Program-made: the position numbers and the translations under genes
Shown here: positions 15,721-26,614 of the stretch, piece by piece
Layout of the letters: each line of letters begins with the position of its first letter
Numbering within the stretch: the stretch's first letter is position 1
Source of the DNA: Rhodospirillaceae bacterium
GTDB lineage: Bacteria; Pseudomonadota; Alphaproteobacteria; UBA2966
DNA length: 34,270 nucleotides
Reading direction: 5' to 3'
Assembly (NCBI GenBank): GCA_002690215.1
Contig: NZDS01000182.1
Coordinates: forward strand, 1 to 34,270
Notes under the pieces: generated by a model
Databases searched by the model: none
What the model saw: only the letters and a program-made list of their open reading frames with translations
What the model was told of the DNA's origin: nothing

Positions 15721-16086
15721 TTACCCGGCGATCTGTTCCGGCATCTCCACGGACCACATCTTTTCCAGATTGTAGAAGTCGCGGACCTCGGGCCGGAAGA
15801 GATGGACGATCACGTCGCCGACGTCGATCAGCACCCAGTCCCCCTGGGTCTGGCCCTCGACGCCGAGCGGTTTGTGGCCGGCCTTTTTGAGGTGCTCGAT
15901 GAGGTGCTGAGCCATGGCGCTGACGTGACGCTGTGAGCGGCCACTGGCTACCACCATGTGATCTGCAATGCTCGTCTTGCCTTGCAGGTTGATGACGGCG
16001 ACGTCGATTCCTTTGTCGTCGTCCAGTGAAGCCTCGACCAGCGCCAGCGGCGCGGTCGATGGCGGAGATTTGCGGCGTTTGGCTAT
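15721..16086 (-). CDS. rsfS: Ribosome silencing factor RsfS (apparent AUA start)
   Basis: RsfS binds ribosomal protein L14 and blocks subunit joining in starved cells. The domain is complete only if translation begins near 16086: the segment DDDKGIDVAVINL and the motif TSIADHMVVASGRS precede or include the first in-frame ATG (15957), which lies inside a conserved strand. Upstream of it no ATG, GTG or TTG occurs before the stop at about 16126. An AAAAGGAG ribosome binding site stands 9 bases before an ATA codon followed by AKRRKSPP, exactly where the start should be. The start is therefore read as AUA, or as a base error for ATG. Other motifs: GQTQGDWVLIDVGDVIVHLF and the C-terminal YNLEKMW. 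Confidence 0.88.
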   Translation of the reverse strand: MAKRRKSPPSTAPLALVEASLDDDKGIDVAVINLQGKTSIADHMVVASGRSQRHVSAMAQHLIEHLKKAGHKPLGVEGQTQGDWVLIDVGDVIVHLFRPEVRDFYNLEKMWSVEMPEQIAG

Positions 16087-16125
16087 GGTCGTAAGCTCCT
16101 TTTGCGCGAGGACAGGCGCTGTGCG

Positions 16126-16758
16126 TCAGGTTGAATTTTCGGGTTGGGTAGCGCCGGGCGGCGGGCTGGTAGCAGCCCGCAAGGCGGTCGCCGAGGCGCT
16201 GGAATGGGCGGCCCATAAGAAGATCCAGGCCGGGGGGTCGAGTTGCGGCAGCGCGTGTCCCTCGTTCGAGGCGATACGAAAACGGGCATAGCGCCGTGCG
16301 GCGCGTCCCGCCAGTGCCTGATGAGAATACGAGGGACGATCGAAAACCGCAATGGCTACCCGTTCAAAGAAACGCGTCCAATGGCGCCAGGTGGGCAACT
16401 GGATGAGATTGTCGGCACCCAGTATCCAGACGAAACGGGTGTGCGGGTGGCGGGCCTGCAGGCGGGTGATGGTGTCGACGCTGTAGCGCGTGCCGAGCCG
16501 CGCTTCGAGGTCGCTGACCCGGATGCGTGGATGCCGGGCCAAAACCTTGGCGCCGGCCAAACGGTCGGCAAAAGGCGCCATGTCGGTGTGCGGCTTGAGC
16601 GGGTTTTGCGGCGACACCAGCCACCACACCATGTCCAGCCCCAGCCGTTGCAGGGCCAGCTCGCTGATGCGCCGGTGCCCCTCATGGGCCGGGTTGAACG
16701 AGCCTCCCAACAGCCCCACCCGCAAGCCCCGCCCACACAGTGGGGATTTTTTTCTCAC
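16126..16758 (-). CDS. nadD: Nicotinate-nucleotide adenylyltransferase NadD
   Basis: This 210-residue enzyme joins nicotinate mononucleotide and ATP to make deamido-NAD. It shows the nucleotidyltransferase motif GGSFNPAHEGH, the SPQNPLK segment, WILGADNLIQLPTWRHW, and the C-terminal SSASATALRAA matching the ISSTxIR signature. The start is a GTG at 16758; the N-terminal residues before GLRVGLLGG are variable in the family. It lies 13 bases after proA and is followed by rsfS after 39 bases. Confidence 0.94.
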   Translation of the reverse strand: MRKKSPLCGRGLRVGLLGGSFNPAHEGHRRISELALQRLGLDMVWWLVSPQNPLKPHTDMAPFADRLAGAKVLARHPRIRVSDLEARLGTRYSVDTITRLQARHPHTRFVWILGADNLIQLPTWRHWTRFFERVAIAVFDRPSYSHQALAGRAARRYARFRIASNEGHALPQLDPPAWIFLWAAHSSASATALRAATSPPPGATQPENST

Positions 16759-16771
16759 CTCAATCTGCGTT

Positions 16772-18069
16772 TCACGGACGGGTTTGGCCGGTACCGCGGA
16801 CGACGTATTTAAAGGTCGTCAATTGCTCGACGCCGACCGGACCGCGGGCGTGCAGGCGCCCGGTCGAGATGCCGATTTCGGCGCCCATGCCGAATTCGCC
16901 ACCGTCGGCATACTGGGTCGAGGCATTGTGCATGACGATGGCGCTGTCGACGCGGTCCAGGAACCTGGCGGCGGCCTTGGTGTCTTCGCTGACTATGCTT
17001 TCGGTGTGATTCGAACCATAGCGCTCGATGTGATCGACCGCCGCGTCGACGCCAGGGACCACCTTCACGGCGATGATGGCGTCGAGGTATTCGGTGGCCC
17101 AGTCGCTCTCGTCGGCAGGCTTGATACGGCTGTCGACGGCCTGGGCGGCCGCATCGCCGCGCACCTCGCAGCCGGCCTGGGCCAAATCGTCGACGATGGC
17201 ACCCAGGTGACTGGCCGCCACGTCCCGGTCGATCAGCAACGTCTCGGCAGCGCCGCAGACGCCGGTGCGGCGCATTTTGGAGTTGAGCACGATCTGGCGC
17301 GCCATCTCGATCTCGGCCGTTGCGTGGACATAGACGTGGCAGTTGCCGTCGAGGTGGGCGATCACCGGGATGCGGCTTTCCGCCATCACCCGCTCGATCA
17401 ACGAACGGCCGCCGCGGGGCACGATGATGTCGATCAGCTCATGGGCCCGCAGCATGGCGCCGACGGCGGCGCGGTCGCGGGTGGGCACGAGCTGGATGGT
17501 GCCGGCCGGCAGTTCGGCGGCGGCCAGTCCGGCCTGCAGGCTGGCGAAGATGGCGCGGTTGGAATGAAAGCTTTCCGAGCCACCGCGCAGGATGGCGGCG
17601 TTGCCCGCCTTGAGCGAAAGTGCACCGGCGTCGGCGGTGACGTTGGGCCGCGATTCGTAGATGATGCCGATGACGCCCAGCGGTACCCGCACGCGGGATA
17701 TGCCAAGCCCGTTGGGGCGCTGCCACTCGGCCATCACGGCGCCCACGGGATCATCGAGCCCGGCCACATCCTCGAGGCTTTTGGCTATCCCCTCGATGCG
17801 CTCCTCGTCGAGCGCCAGGCGGTCGAGCTTGGCGGCACTCAGCCCGGCTTCGCGGCCGGCCTCCATGTCCAGGCGGTTGGCTGCGCCAATGTCTCCCAGC
17901 GACGTGCGCAGGTGCGCCGCGGCAGCTTCGAGCGCCCGGTTCTTCCGGTCCGTGGAAACATTGCCGAGCTCGGCGCCGGCGGTCCGTGCCGCCTCGCCCA
18001 GTGCGGCGATCAGAGCTACCGGATCCTGAGCAACCTGGCCGTCGGATTCCCTAGTGTCTTCAGCAAGGC

Positions 18070-18073
<4 letters not shown>
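16772..18073 (-). CDS. proA: Glutamate-5-semialdehyde dehydrogenase ProA
   Basis: This 433-residue gamma-glutamyl phosphate reductase catalyses the second step of proline synthesis (NADPH-dependent). It is an aldehyde-dehydrogenase fold with the expected segments [42 protein letters not shown] and the catalytic Cys in [12 protein letters not shown]. Length is normal. The start overlaps the proB stop by ATGA, so the two proline genes are translationally coupled. Confidence 0.96.
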
Positions 18074-20252
<2,179 letters not shown>

Positions 20253-20260
20253 TCAGCAAC

Positions 20261-20288
20261 AAAAAAGGGGAATGGCTTGCCATTCCCC
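20261..20288 (-). terminator. Intrinsic terminator after rpmA
   Basis: A 10-bp perfect stem (20267-20276 and 20279-20288, loop of 2) is followed on the minus strand by six T (20266-20261). It lies between rpmA and obgE. obgE starts only 15 bases further on, so the terminator must be partial or obgE must have its own supply of transcripts. Confidence 0.85.
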
Positions 20289-20313
20289 TGATGCGTGGAA
20301 TGGCGTTGGCCTG

Positions 20314-20568
20314 CTAACCCGTCGGCTCCACCGAAACGAAGGTGCGGTCGCCTGACTTGGCGAAGGCGACGCGGCCCTCGACTTTGGCGAAGATGGTGTG
20401 GTCCTTGCCCATACCGACGTTCTGGCCGGGATGCCAGCGAGTGCCGCGCTGGCGAATGATGATGTTGCCCGGGATGACCGGCTCGCCGCCGTACTTTTTG
20501 ATGCCGAGCCGCCGGCCGATGGAGTCGCGGCCGTTGCGTGATGAACCGCCCGCCTTTTTGTGTGCCAT
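20314..20568 (-). CDS. rpmA: 50S ribosomal protein L27
   Basis: The 84-residue L27 is recognisable over its whole length: [16 protein letters not shown] at the N-terminus, which reaches the peptidyl-transferase centre, then [15 protein letters not shown] and the ending with VEGRVAFAK. It follows rplU by 5 bases, and a strong terminator stands after it. Confidence 0.98.
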   Translation of the reverse strand: MAHKKAGGSSRNGRDSIGRRLGIKKYGGEPVIPGNIIIRQRGTRWHPGQNVGMGKDHTIFAKVEGRVAFAKSGDRTFVSVEPTG

Positions 20569-20573
20569 GCCTG

Positions 20574-21164
20574 CTACTCCTTGTCGGCAGCCGGATCTTC
20601 AGCCGGCTTTTTGTCCGCAGCCTTGGATTTCTTGGCGGCGGGTTTCTCTTTGTCGGCAGCCGTCGCCGCTTTCTTTTTAGCTGGCGCCTTGGCTTTCTTT
20701 TCTTCCGCCGTGTCGGCCTTTTTCGCCGGTTTTGCCTTTGCTTCAGCCTTGGGCGCCGCCTCGGCGTCGCTTTTGGCCGTCTCTGTGGTCTTCTCTGTGG
20801 CCGTTTTCGCTGCAGGTTTGGCAGCCGCCTTCTTGGCTGCTTTCTTTTCCCCCGGCGGGCTGATGGCGTCGATGCGTAGCACCGTCAGGTCCTGGCGATG
20901 GCCCTTGCGGCGGCGGTAATTCTTGCGCCGCTTCTTCTTGAAAACGATGATCTTGTCGCCGCGCGTCTGCTCGAGCACGGTGGCCGAGACGCTGGCGCCT
21001 TCGACCAAAGGCGTGCCGATGGTGGTGTCGCTGCCGTCACCGAGCATAAGCACATCGTCGAGCGTGATCTCGGCGCCGTCCTCGGCAGCCAGCTTCTCGA
21101 CCCGGATAACGTCGTTCTTGGCGACCCGAAGTTGTTTGCCGCCCGTCCTAATGACCGCGTACAT
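20574..21164 (-). CDS. rplU: 50S ribosomal protein L21 with long Ala/Lys-rich tail
   Basis: Residues 1-102 are canonical L21 ([18 protein letters not shown], the VLMLGDG segment, [16 protein letters not shown]). A further 94 residues are almost only Ala, Lys, Glu, Pro and Thr in repeated AAKK/AEAK-like runs. This low-complexity, positively charged tail is of a type seen in several alphaproteobacterial L21 proteins. It may contact rRNA or be disordered. The ATG at 21164 is chosen over the frame start at 21203 because it is the family start. Confidence 0.95.
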   Translation of the reverse strand: MYAVIRTGGKQLRVAKNDVIRVEKLAAEDGAEITLDDVLMLGDGSDTTIGTPLVEGASVSATVLEQTRGDKIIVFKKKRRKNYRRRKGHRQDLTVLRIDAISPPGEKKAAKKAAAKPAAKTATEKTTETAKSDAEAAPKAEAKAKPAKKADTAEEKKAKAPAKKKAATAADKEKPAAKKSKAADKKPAEDPAADKE

Positions 21165-21192
21165 TGAACCGTCCTGGCTTGAAACGCGAAAA

Positions 21193-21219
21193 CCCCGCGT
21201 CAAATCCTGGCCCGCGGGG
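21193..21219 (-). promoter_or_regulatory. Hairpin in the rplU leader
   Basis: A 7-bp GC stem (21193-21199 with 21213-21219) lies in the untranslated leader of rplU and is followed on the minus strand by four T. It could be an attenuator or an autoregulatory L21 site. The T-run is short, so a strong terminator is unlikely. Confidence 0.4.
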
Positions 21220-21227
21220 ACGGCGGG

Positions 21228-21255
21228 ACTATAGCCGGGATGGCGCGGCTGTCAA
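21228..21255 (-). promoter_or_regulatory. Sigma70-type promoter of rplU-rpmA
   Basis: On the minus strand a perfect TTGACA (21255-21250) and TATAGT (21233-21228) are 16 bases apart, close to consensus as expected for a ribosomal protein operon. The predicted start is around 21221, giving a leader of about 57 bases. Confidence 0.7.
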
Positions 21256-21440
21256 CGTTTTTCCCGAACCGACCAGAGTACCGTTAAGCCGACGGAGGTT
21301 GAGATGTGGCCCTGAGCCTCCTATCGTGTTCTTTTGCCATTCCAAGGGCCTGGCAAAGTCTAAAAACAAAGAAACTGTCACGCCGGCAGGGGCTGAGATC
21401 AAATCGATACCGAAGGGGTGACCAACGAGGAGGCGCGAAC

Positions 21441-23015
21441 ATGTCAGATCCGGTCCACAAGGACGTCGCCAACGAGCGCGACAGCTCGAGCCTGCGCTCC
21501 ACCATTGAGTGGCTGCGGGACGAGGGACACCTGATTGAAACCGAGAAGGAAGTCAATCCTGATCTCGAGATTACCGGCATCCAGAAGCATCTCGACGGCG
21601 GACCGCCCATTCTCTTCCACAACGTCAAGGGCAAGCCCCACGCACGGGCCATCACCAATCTCTTTTCCGACATCACCCTGATCGACAGGATGTTCGGCTT
21701 CGACGGCCCCGTCGACCGCACGCGCAAGATCGCTGCCGCCTTCTCCGATCCCCTCAAGCCAACCGAGATCGGCCAGGACGAGGCACCCTGCCAGGAACAC
21801 ATCATCACCGAGAACATCGACGTCAACGAGTGGATTACGGCCATCCGCCACACCGCTCTGGAGCCCGAGCTGACGGTGGGGTCGGGCATCCGCTGCGTGG
21901 TCGGACCTTACTTCGATGGCGGCAGCGACCTGGGCTACAACCGCATGAATTTCCGCTGGGGCGACGTCGGCACCTTTCAGATTTCCCCCGGCTCACACAT
22001 GTGGCAAGTCCTGACCGAACACTACAAGGACGATAAGCCCATTCCGCTGACCATGTGCTTCGGCGTACCGCCAGCATGCACGCTGCTGGCAGGTGCCGGC
22101 TTCGACTACGTCATCCTGCCCAAGGGCTGCGACGAGATTGCCGTGGCCGGCGCCATCCAGGGCTCGCCGATCCGATTGGTGAAGGCGCGAACCGTCGATG
22201 CCTGGGCTTTGGCCGATGCCGAGTACGTGTTGGAAGGCCACCTGCACCAGCGTGACAAACGCTACGAGACCGCCGAAGCCGAGGAGCAGGACGTCCAGGG
22301 CAAGACCTTCTTCCATCCCGAATGGGCTGGCTACATGGGCAAGGCCTACAAAACCTCGACCTTCCACGTCAGCGCCATCACCATGCGCAAGCCGGAATCG
22401 CGACCGGTCATCTTCCCCCTTGGCGTCCATACCTCGGACGACAGCAACATCGACACCACGGTACGCGAAGCAGCCATCTTCGAACTCTGCGAACGGCTGC
22501 AGCCGGGCATCGTGCAGGACGTCCACATCCCCTTCTGCATGACCGACTGGGGCGGCGCCGTTATTCAGGTCAAAAAGCGGAACTCCATCGAGGAAGGCTG
22601 GCAGCGCAACTTCATGTCGGCGATTCTGTCGTGTTCGCAGGGTATGCGCCTGGTTGTCGCTGTCAGCGAGGACGTCGACATCTATTCCATGGACGACATC
22701 ATGTGGTGTCTGACGACGCGGGTGAATCCCAAGACCGATATCTTGAATCCGCTGCCCGGCGGCCGCGGCCAGACCTTCATGCCGGCCGAGCGCATGACGG
22801 CGGGAGAAAAAGCCTGGACCGCCTCGAACACCGTATTCGAGGGCGGCATGGGCATCGATGCCACCGTGCCCTACGGCTACGAGCAGGACTTCCACCGACC
22901 GGTCTATCCGGTCGACCGCGTCAAGCTGGAGGACTTCTTCTCGGACGCCGACATCGAACGGGCCAAGGCGCGCATGCAGGGCTGGGTGCTGTCGCTGGCC
23001 AGGACCGGCCGCTAG
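21441..23015 (+). CDS. UbiD-family prenylated-FMN decarboxylase
   Basis: This 524-residue protein belongs to the UbiD superfamily, reversible decarboxylases that use prenylated FMN and a metal. Recognisable segments are the N-terminal NPDLEITGI, PPILFHNVKG, the cofactor-domain region around YNRMNFRWGDVGTF and ISPGSHMW, ILPKGCDEIAVAGAIQG, ADAEYVLEGHL and HVSAITMRK. A GAGGAGG ribosome binding site precedes the ATG. No UbiX-like flavin prenyltransferase is in the window, so the cofactor must come from elsewhere. The next gene, after 22 bases, is a fused CoA-transferase, and a TRAP system follows. This context suggests decarboxylation of an aromatic or similar CoA ester, in the manner of phthaloyl-CoA decarboxylase. 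The exact substrate is inference. Confidence 0.88.
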   Translation: MSDPVHKDVANERDSSSLRSTIEWLRDEGHLIETEKEVNPDLEITGIQKHLDGGPPILFHNVKGKPHARAITNLFSDITLIDRMFGFDGPVDRTRKIAAAFSDPLKPTEIGQDEAPCQEHIITENIDVNEWITAIRHTALEPELTVGSGIRCVVGPYFDGGSDLGYNRMNFRWGDVGTFQISPGSHMWQVLTEHYKDDKPIPLTMCFGVPPACTLLAGAGFDYVILPKGCDEIAVAGAIQGSPIRLVKARTVDAWALADAEYVLEGHLHQRDKRYETAEAEEQDVQGKTFFHPEWAGYMGKAYKTSTFHVSAITMRKPESRPVIFPLGVHTSDDSNIDTTVREAAIFELCERLQPGIVQDVHIPFCMTDWGGAVIQVKKRNSIEEGWQRNFMSAILSCSQGMRLVVAVSEDVDIYSMDDIMWCLTTRVNPKTDILNPLPGGRGQTFMPAERMTAGEKAWTASNTVFEGGMGIDATVPYGYEQDFHRPVYPVDRVKLEDFFSDADIERAKARMQGWVLSLARTGR

Positions 23016-23037
23016 CAGCGAGGCCGGGCGAAGCGGC

Positions 23038-25443
23038 GTGCTCAGTGGTCTCAAAGTCCTCGACTGCGCCGGCGAGCTCGGCTGGCTGGCGGCTCGATTG
23101 CTAGCCGATCTGGGCGCCGACGTCATCCGCATCGAGCCCCCCGGCACGCCCCGCGATGCCACCTGGCGGGCCAACAACGTCAACAAGCGGCTGCTCGAAC
23201 TCGACCCCTTCGCAGACGAGAACCGCCCGGCGGTCGACGATCTCGTTGCCGCCTGCGATGTACTGATCGAGACCTGGGCACCAGGATCGACCGAGGCCGC
23301 GCGTTTTGAGCCAAACGACCTGGCAGCCAACCATCCCCGTCTGGTTCATGTCTCGATCACGCCCTTCGGCCGCAGCGGCCCCCGTGCCCAGTGGCCGGCC
23401 AGCGATCTCGAGATCATGGCCGCGGGCGGGGCGCTCTCGCTGGCCGGCGAGCCCGACGGCGCCCCCACCCGGGTGACGGCACCTCAGTCGGGTGGCTGGG
23501 CAGGGGCCCACGGCGCGGTGGCCGCGTTGATTGCGCTGACGGAACGCCATGATAGCGGCCGTGGCCAGCACGTCGACATCTCCGCCCAGTCGGCGGTGAT
23601 CATGGCGTTGGCTCATGCCCCGGCCTTCTGGGACGTACTGGGCAAGGTGGCGACGCGGGCCGGGGCCTACGTCACCGGCCGCTCGGTGGCGGGCGCGCGA
23701 TACCGGGCCTTCTGGCCCTGCCGCGATGGTTACCTGAATTTCGTGCTCTACGGCGGGGCCGCGGGGCGCGGCACCAACAAGGGTCTGATGGCCTGGATGC
23801 AGGAGCGCGGCGCCGAACTGGGGGCGCTGGCCGATGTCGATTGGGAAGCCTTCGATCCGACGCGTCTGGGCCAGGACGAGGTCGATCGCTACGAGCAGGT
23901 GATCGGAAAATTCTTTCAGGACGTCGGCAAGGCCGAGTTCCTGACCCAGGTCAGCGCCCGGGGCATGATGGGTTATCCGGTCTTCGACGTCGGCGACATC
24001 GCCGATGATCCGCAACTTTCGGCGCGCGGGTTCTGGCACGACGTGACCGGCGACGGCGGCAAGACCGAACGCCATTGCGGCACATTCGCCATAGTCGACG
24101 GTGAGCGCTCCGGATTGCGCCACGCCCCGGGAGCGCCGGCTGGCTCGGCCGAGGAGTGCAGCCAAGCCTGGCACCGCACCGGCGCGGTGCATTCGATTCA
24201 ACCGGGTGACCGCGGGCCGGCACTTGGCGACCTCAAGGTGGTCGAATTCGGGGGCTACGCCGCCGGGCCGCAAGTGGGCAAGATCATGGCCAACTACGGC
24301 GCCAGCGTGGTGCATCTGGAATCGGCCGATCGGCCCGACGGCTTTCGCCTGCAGTATCCGCCCTATCCCGACAACCGCCCCGGCCTCAACCGCAGCGGCT
24401 GTTTCGCGCTATTCAACGATTCCAAGCTGGGCGTCACTGTCGACGTGAAAAGGCCGGCCGGCCTGGAATTGGCGCGCCGCCTGGTCGACTGGGCCGACGT
24501 GGTGGTGGAGAACATGCGTCCCGGCGTCATGGCCCGCCTGGGCCTGGGCTATGAAAGTTTCGCCGACAGCAATCCGAGGCTGGTCATGCTGTCGACCTGC
24601 AACATGGGCCAGACCGGACCGCGGGCCAAGATGCCGGGCTTCGGCACCATGTTGTCGGCGCTGGCCGGTTTCTGCGGCCTGACCGGCGAGCCGGACGGCC
24701 CGCCCATGTTGCTTTACGGCCCCTACATCGATTTCATCGCGGCGCTCTTCGGGCTCTCGGCCGTGCTGGCGGCCCTCGAGCGACGCCGGCGCAGCGGACG
24801 CGGGGCCATGATCGATCTGGCCCAGTACGAAACCGGGCTTTTGTTCCTGGCCGGCCCGCTGCTCGCCCACCAAGGTGGCGAACCGGCCCTCGGCCGCAGC
24901 GGTAATCGTGACGCCTTGGCCGCGCCCCATGGCACCTTTGTTTCGGCGGACGGCCGCTGGCTGGCGCTTTCGTGCTGGTCCGACCGGGAGTTCGCCGCCC
25001 TGGCTGCCGCCATGGGCGAAGCCAGTGCGGCCCAGGACGAGCGTTTCCAGAACGCCGAGTCGCGCCGGCGCCACGGCGCAGAACTGGAGGCTTTGGTCGC
25101 CGCCTGGTGCGCTGTGCGACCGGCCGAAAACATCGTTGCCGCACTTCGCGAAGCGGCGGTTCTCGTATATCCTGTCAATGACATGCGGGATCTATTCCAC
25201 GACGAGCAGATCCGGGCCAGTGGTACCTGGCAACAGCGGCCCCACGCCGAAATGGGCGACATCGCCTGCTATTTGCCGGCCATGGCGCTCTCGACCACGC
25301 CCGGAGCTGTCGGCGGATCGGCACCGCTGCTGGGCCAGCACAACCACCATGTCTTCACCGAGCTTTTGGGATTGAGCGAGGAGGAAATCCAGGCCTACCA
25401 GGCCGCCGGCGTGTTCGGCGATGGCGTGCGGCTCAGCGCCTAG
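23038..25443 (+). CDS. Fused double-domain class III CoA-transferase (CaiB/BaiF)
   Basis: This 801-residue protein consists of two tandem CaiB/BaiF domains, about residues 1-390 and 396-801; single family members are about 400 residues. Each has the N-terminal LxVLDxAGELGW/LKVVEFGGYAAG strand and the GRGQHVD/GRGAMID segment. The catalytic Asp region reads YIDFIAALFG in the second half (Asp565) but SGGWAGAHG in the first half, where Gly152 falls at the Asp position. Only the second half should form the acyl-enzyme. The start is a GTG at 23038 just before the first conserved strand. Class III enzymes move CoA between carboxylic acids. Here the fusion would act as a built-in heterodimer that activates the substrate for the neighbouring UbiD enzyme. 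Confidence 0.88.
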   Translation: MLSGLKVLDCAGELGWLAARLLADLGADVIRIEPPGTPRDATWRANNVNKRLLELDPFADENRPAVDDLVAACDVLIETWAPGSTEAARFEPNDLAANHPRLVHVSITPFGRSGPRAQWPASDLEIMAAGGALSLAGEPDGAPTRVTAPQSGGWAGAHGAVAALIALTERHDSGRGQHVDISAQSAVIMALAHAPAFWDVLGKVATRAGAYVTGRSVAGARYRAFWPCRDGYLNFVLYGGAAGRGTNKGLMAWMQERGAELGALADVDWEAFDPTRLGQDEVDRYEQVIGKFFQDVGKAEFLTQVSARGMMGYPVFDVGDIADDPQLSARGFWHDVTGDGGKTERHCGTFAIVDGERSGLRHAPGAPAGSAEECSQAWHRTGAVHSIQPGDRGPALGDLKVVEFGGYAAGPQVGKIMANYGASVVHLESADRPDGFRLQYPPYPDNRPGLNRSGCFALFNDSKLGVTVDVKRPAGLELARRLVDWADVVVENMRPGVMARLGLGYESFADSNPRLVMLSTCNMGQTGPRAKMPGFGTMLSALAGFCGLTGEPDGPPMLLYGPYIDFIAALFGLSAVLAALERRRRSGRGAMIDLAQYETGLLFLAGPLLAHQGGEPALGRSGNRDALAAPHGTFVSADGRWLALSCWSDREFAALAAAMGEASAAQDERFQNAESRRRHGAELEALVAAWCAVRPAENIVAALREAAVLVYPVNDMRDLFHDEQIRASGTWQQRPHAEMGDIACYLPAMALSTTPGAVGGSAPLLGQHNHHVFTELLGLSEEEIQAYQAAGVFGDGVRLSA

Positions 25444-25464
25444 CACCGCCCGATCATCTCGACC

Positions 25465-25506
25465 GGGCGCCCGGTGGGCGCCCTTGAGGGCCGCCGCCAG
25501 AGCGGC
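25465..25506 (+). promoter_or_regulatory. Two stem-loops upstream of the TAXI receptor gene
   Basis: An 8-bp stem (25465-25472 with 25476-25483, loop GGT) is followed by a GGCCGC/GCGGCC stem ending near 25506. They fill the 93-base gap between the CoA-transferase and receptor genes. No T-run follows. They may be mRNA-processing or stability structures rather than terminators. Confidence 0.45.
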
Positions 25507-25536
25507 CGTAGCAAAAGAAAAACCAGGGAGGAAAAA

Positions 25537-26544
25537 ATGAAAGTGATCAGATTACTTGCGGCGACGTCGCTGGCTTTGGTGACCGCCATCGGCGCGGTCG
25601 AGGCCCAAACCAAGTACAATCTCACCCTTTCAGGCGCGAGCCCTGGCGGGCTTTGGTCGAAAATCGGTGCCGGTATCGACGCCGCCATAGCGGCCGCCTA
25701 TCCCGGTTCCACGGTGACCTATCAGACCTCGTCCGGCGGGCTTGCCAACGTGCCGCTGGTGTCCAAGGGCAGCGTGCCCATGGGTCTGGCCACCGATGGT
25801 GAGCTCACAGTGGCCTGGACCGGCCAGGCGCCGTTCAAGTCGTCGATGAAAAACGTCCGGGTGTTGTTCCGGGCCTACACGCCGGCGGCCCGCTTTCAGG
25901 CCACCCATCTGATCCTCAACAAGGACTTCGCCGACAAGCACGGCATCGCCTCGCTGGCCGATCTCAAGGCAAAAAAGCCGCCTGTACGCATGGCCATCAA
26001 TCGGCGCGGCAACATGGACAGCGTGGTCAGCCGCATGGTCATGGAACAGGTCGGTATCCCGCTCGACGACATCAAGGGCTGGGGCGGCCAAGTGGTCAAT
26101 GCGGCCTCCAAGGAAATCGTTTCGCTGATGCTCGACCGGCGCATTGATTTCGCCAACTACGGCATCGCCTACAAGCATCCCACCGTGCGCCAGATCGCCA
26201 AGGGCGTGACGCCGGTGCTGCTTGACATCCCGGCTTCGGTGGTCAAGAGCGTGGCCGACAAACTGGGCGGTGAGCCCTGCTTCTTCAAGAAGGGCGACTA
26301 CGCCTTTGCTGCCGGTCAGATCAACTCCATCTGCATAGGCGCCATAATCGTGGCCAACGCCAACATGCCCGACGCCACCGCCTATGCCATCACCAAGGCG
26401 CTGCATACCCAGATCGAGGTATTCAAGAGCAAGTCCCATCGCCTGATCAAGAAGACCGCGACGCCCAAGACCTTGGCGACGCCGGCCATCGCGCCGTTCC
26501 ACCCGGGTAGCATCAAGTACCTCAAGGAAGCGGGTTTGATGTAG
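25537..26544 (+). CDS. TAXI-family TRAP transporter solute receptor
   Basis: This 335-residue periplasmic receptor has a signal peptide (cleavage after VEA, about residue 23) and the TAXI features: LSGASPGGLWSKIGAG, TYQTSSGGLANV, GLATDGELTVAW and NRRGNMDSVV. TAXI receptors serve TRAP systems with a fused permease, which is encoded next. An AGGGAGGA ribosome binding site precedes the ATG at 25537, so the longer frame upstream is not used. It captures a carboxylate-type ligand for sodium-driven import. Confidence 0.9.
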   Translation: MKVIRLLAATSLALVTAIGAVEAQTKYNLTLSGASPGGLWSKIGAGIDAAIAAAYPGSTVTYQTSSGGLANVPLVSKGSVPMGLATDGELTVAWTGQAPFKSSMKNVRVLFRAYTPAARFQATHLILNKDFADKHGIASLADLKAKKPPVRMAINRRGNMDSVVSRMVMEQVGIPLDDIKGWGGQVVNAASKEIVSLMLDRRIDFANYGIAYKHPTVRQIAKGVTPVLLDIPASVVKSVADKLGGEPCFFKKGDYAFAAGQINSICIGAIIVANANMPDATAYAITKALHTQIEVFKSKSHRLIKKTATPKTLATPAIAPFHPGSIKYLKEAGLM

Positions 26545-26573
26545 CCGGCCGGGAGCCGGACGTCCGGTTCGGC

Positions 26574-26592
26574 GGGCCGCCTCGAGCGGCCC
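26574..26592 (+). promoter_or_regulatory. Stem-loop after the TAXI receptor gene
   Basis: A perfect 7-bp GC stem (26574-26580 with 26586-26592) with a CTCGA loop lies in the 70-base gap before the permease gene. No T-run follows. It is probably an mRNA stabiliser that favours receptor over permease expression. Confidence 0.45.
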
Positions 26593-26614
26593 ATCGCCAA
26601 GGCGCGGGGATGCA

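Noticed and set aside
21380-21425. CTGAGA motif resembling the start of a TPP riboswitch before the UbiD gene
   Set aside because: The second conserved half (GAACCTGATC and AATGC-type segments) is absent and the flanking stems do not form.
21993-23330. Long minus-strand open frame opposite the UbiD and CoA-transferase genes
   Set aside because: It is a GC-rich shadow frame of well-recognised plus-strand genes, with no family match or ribosome binding site.
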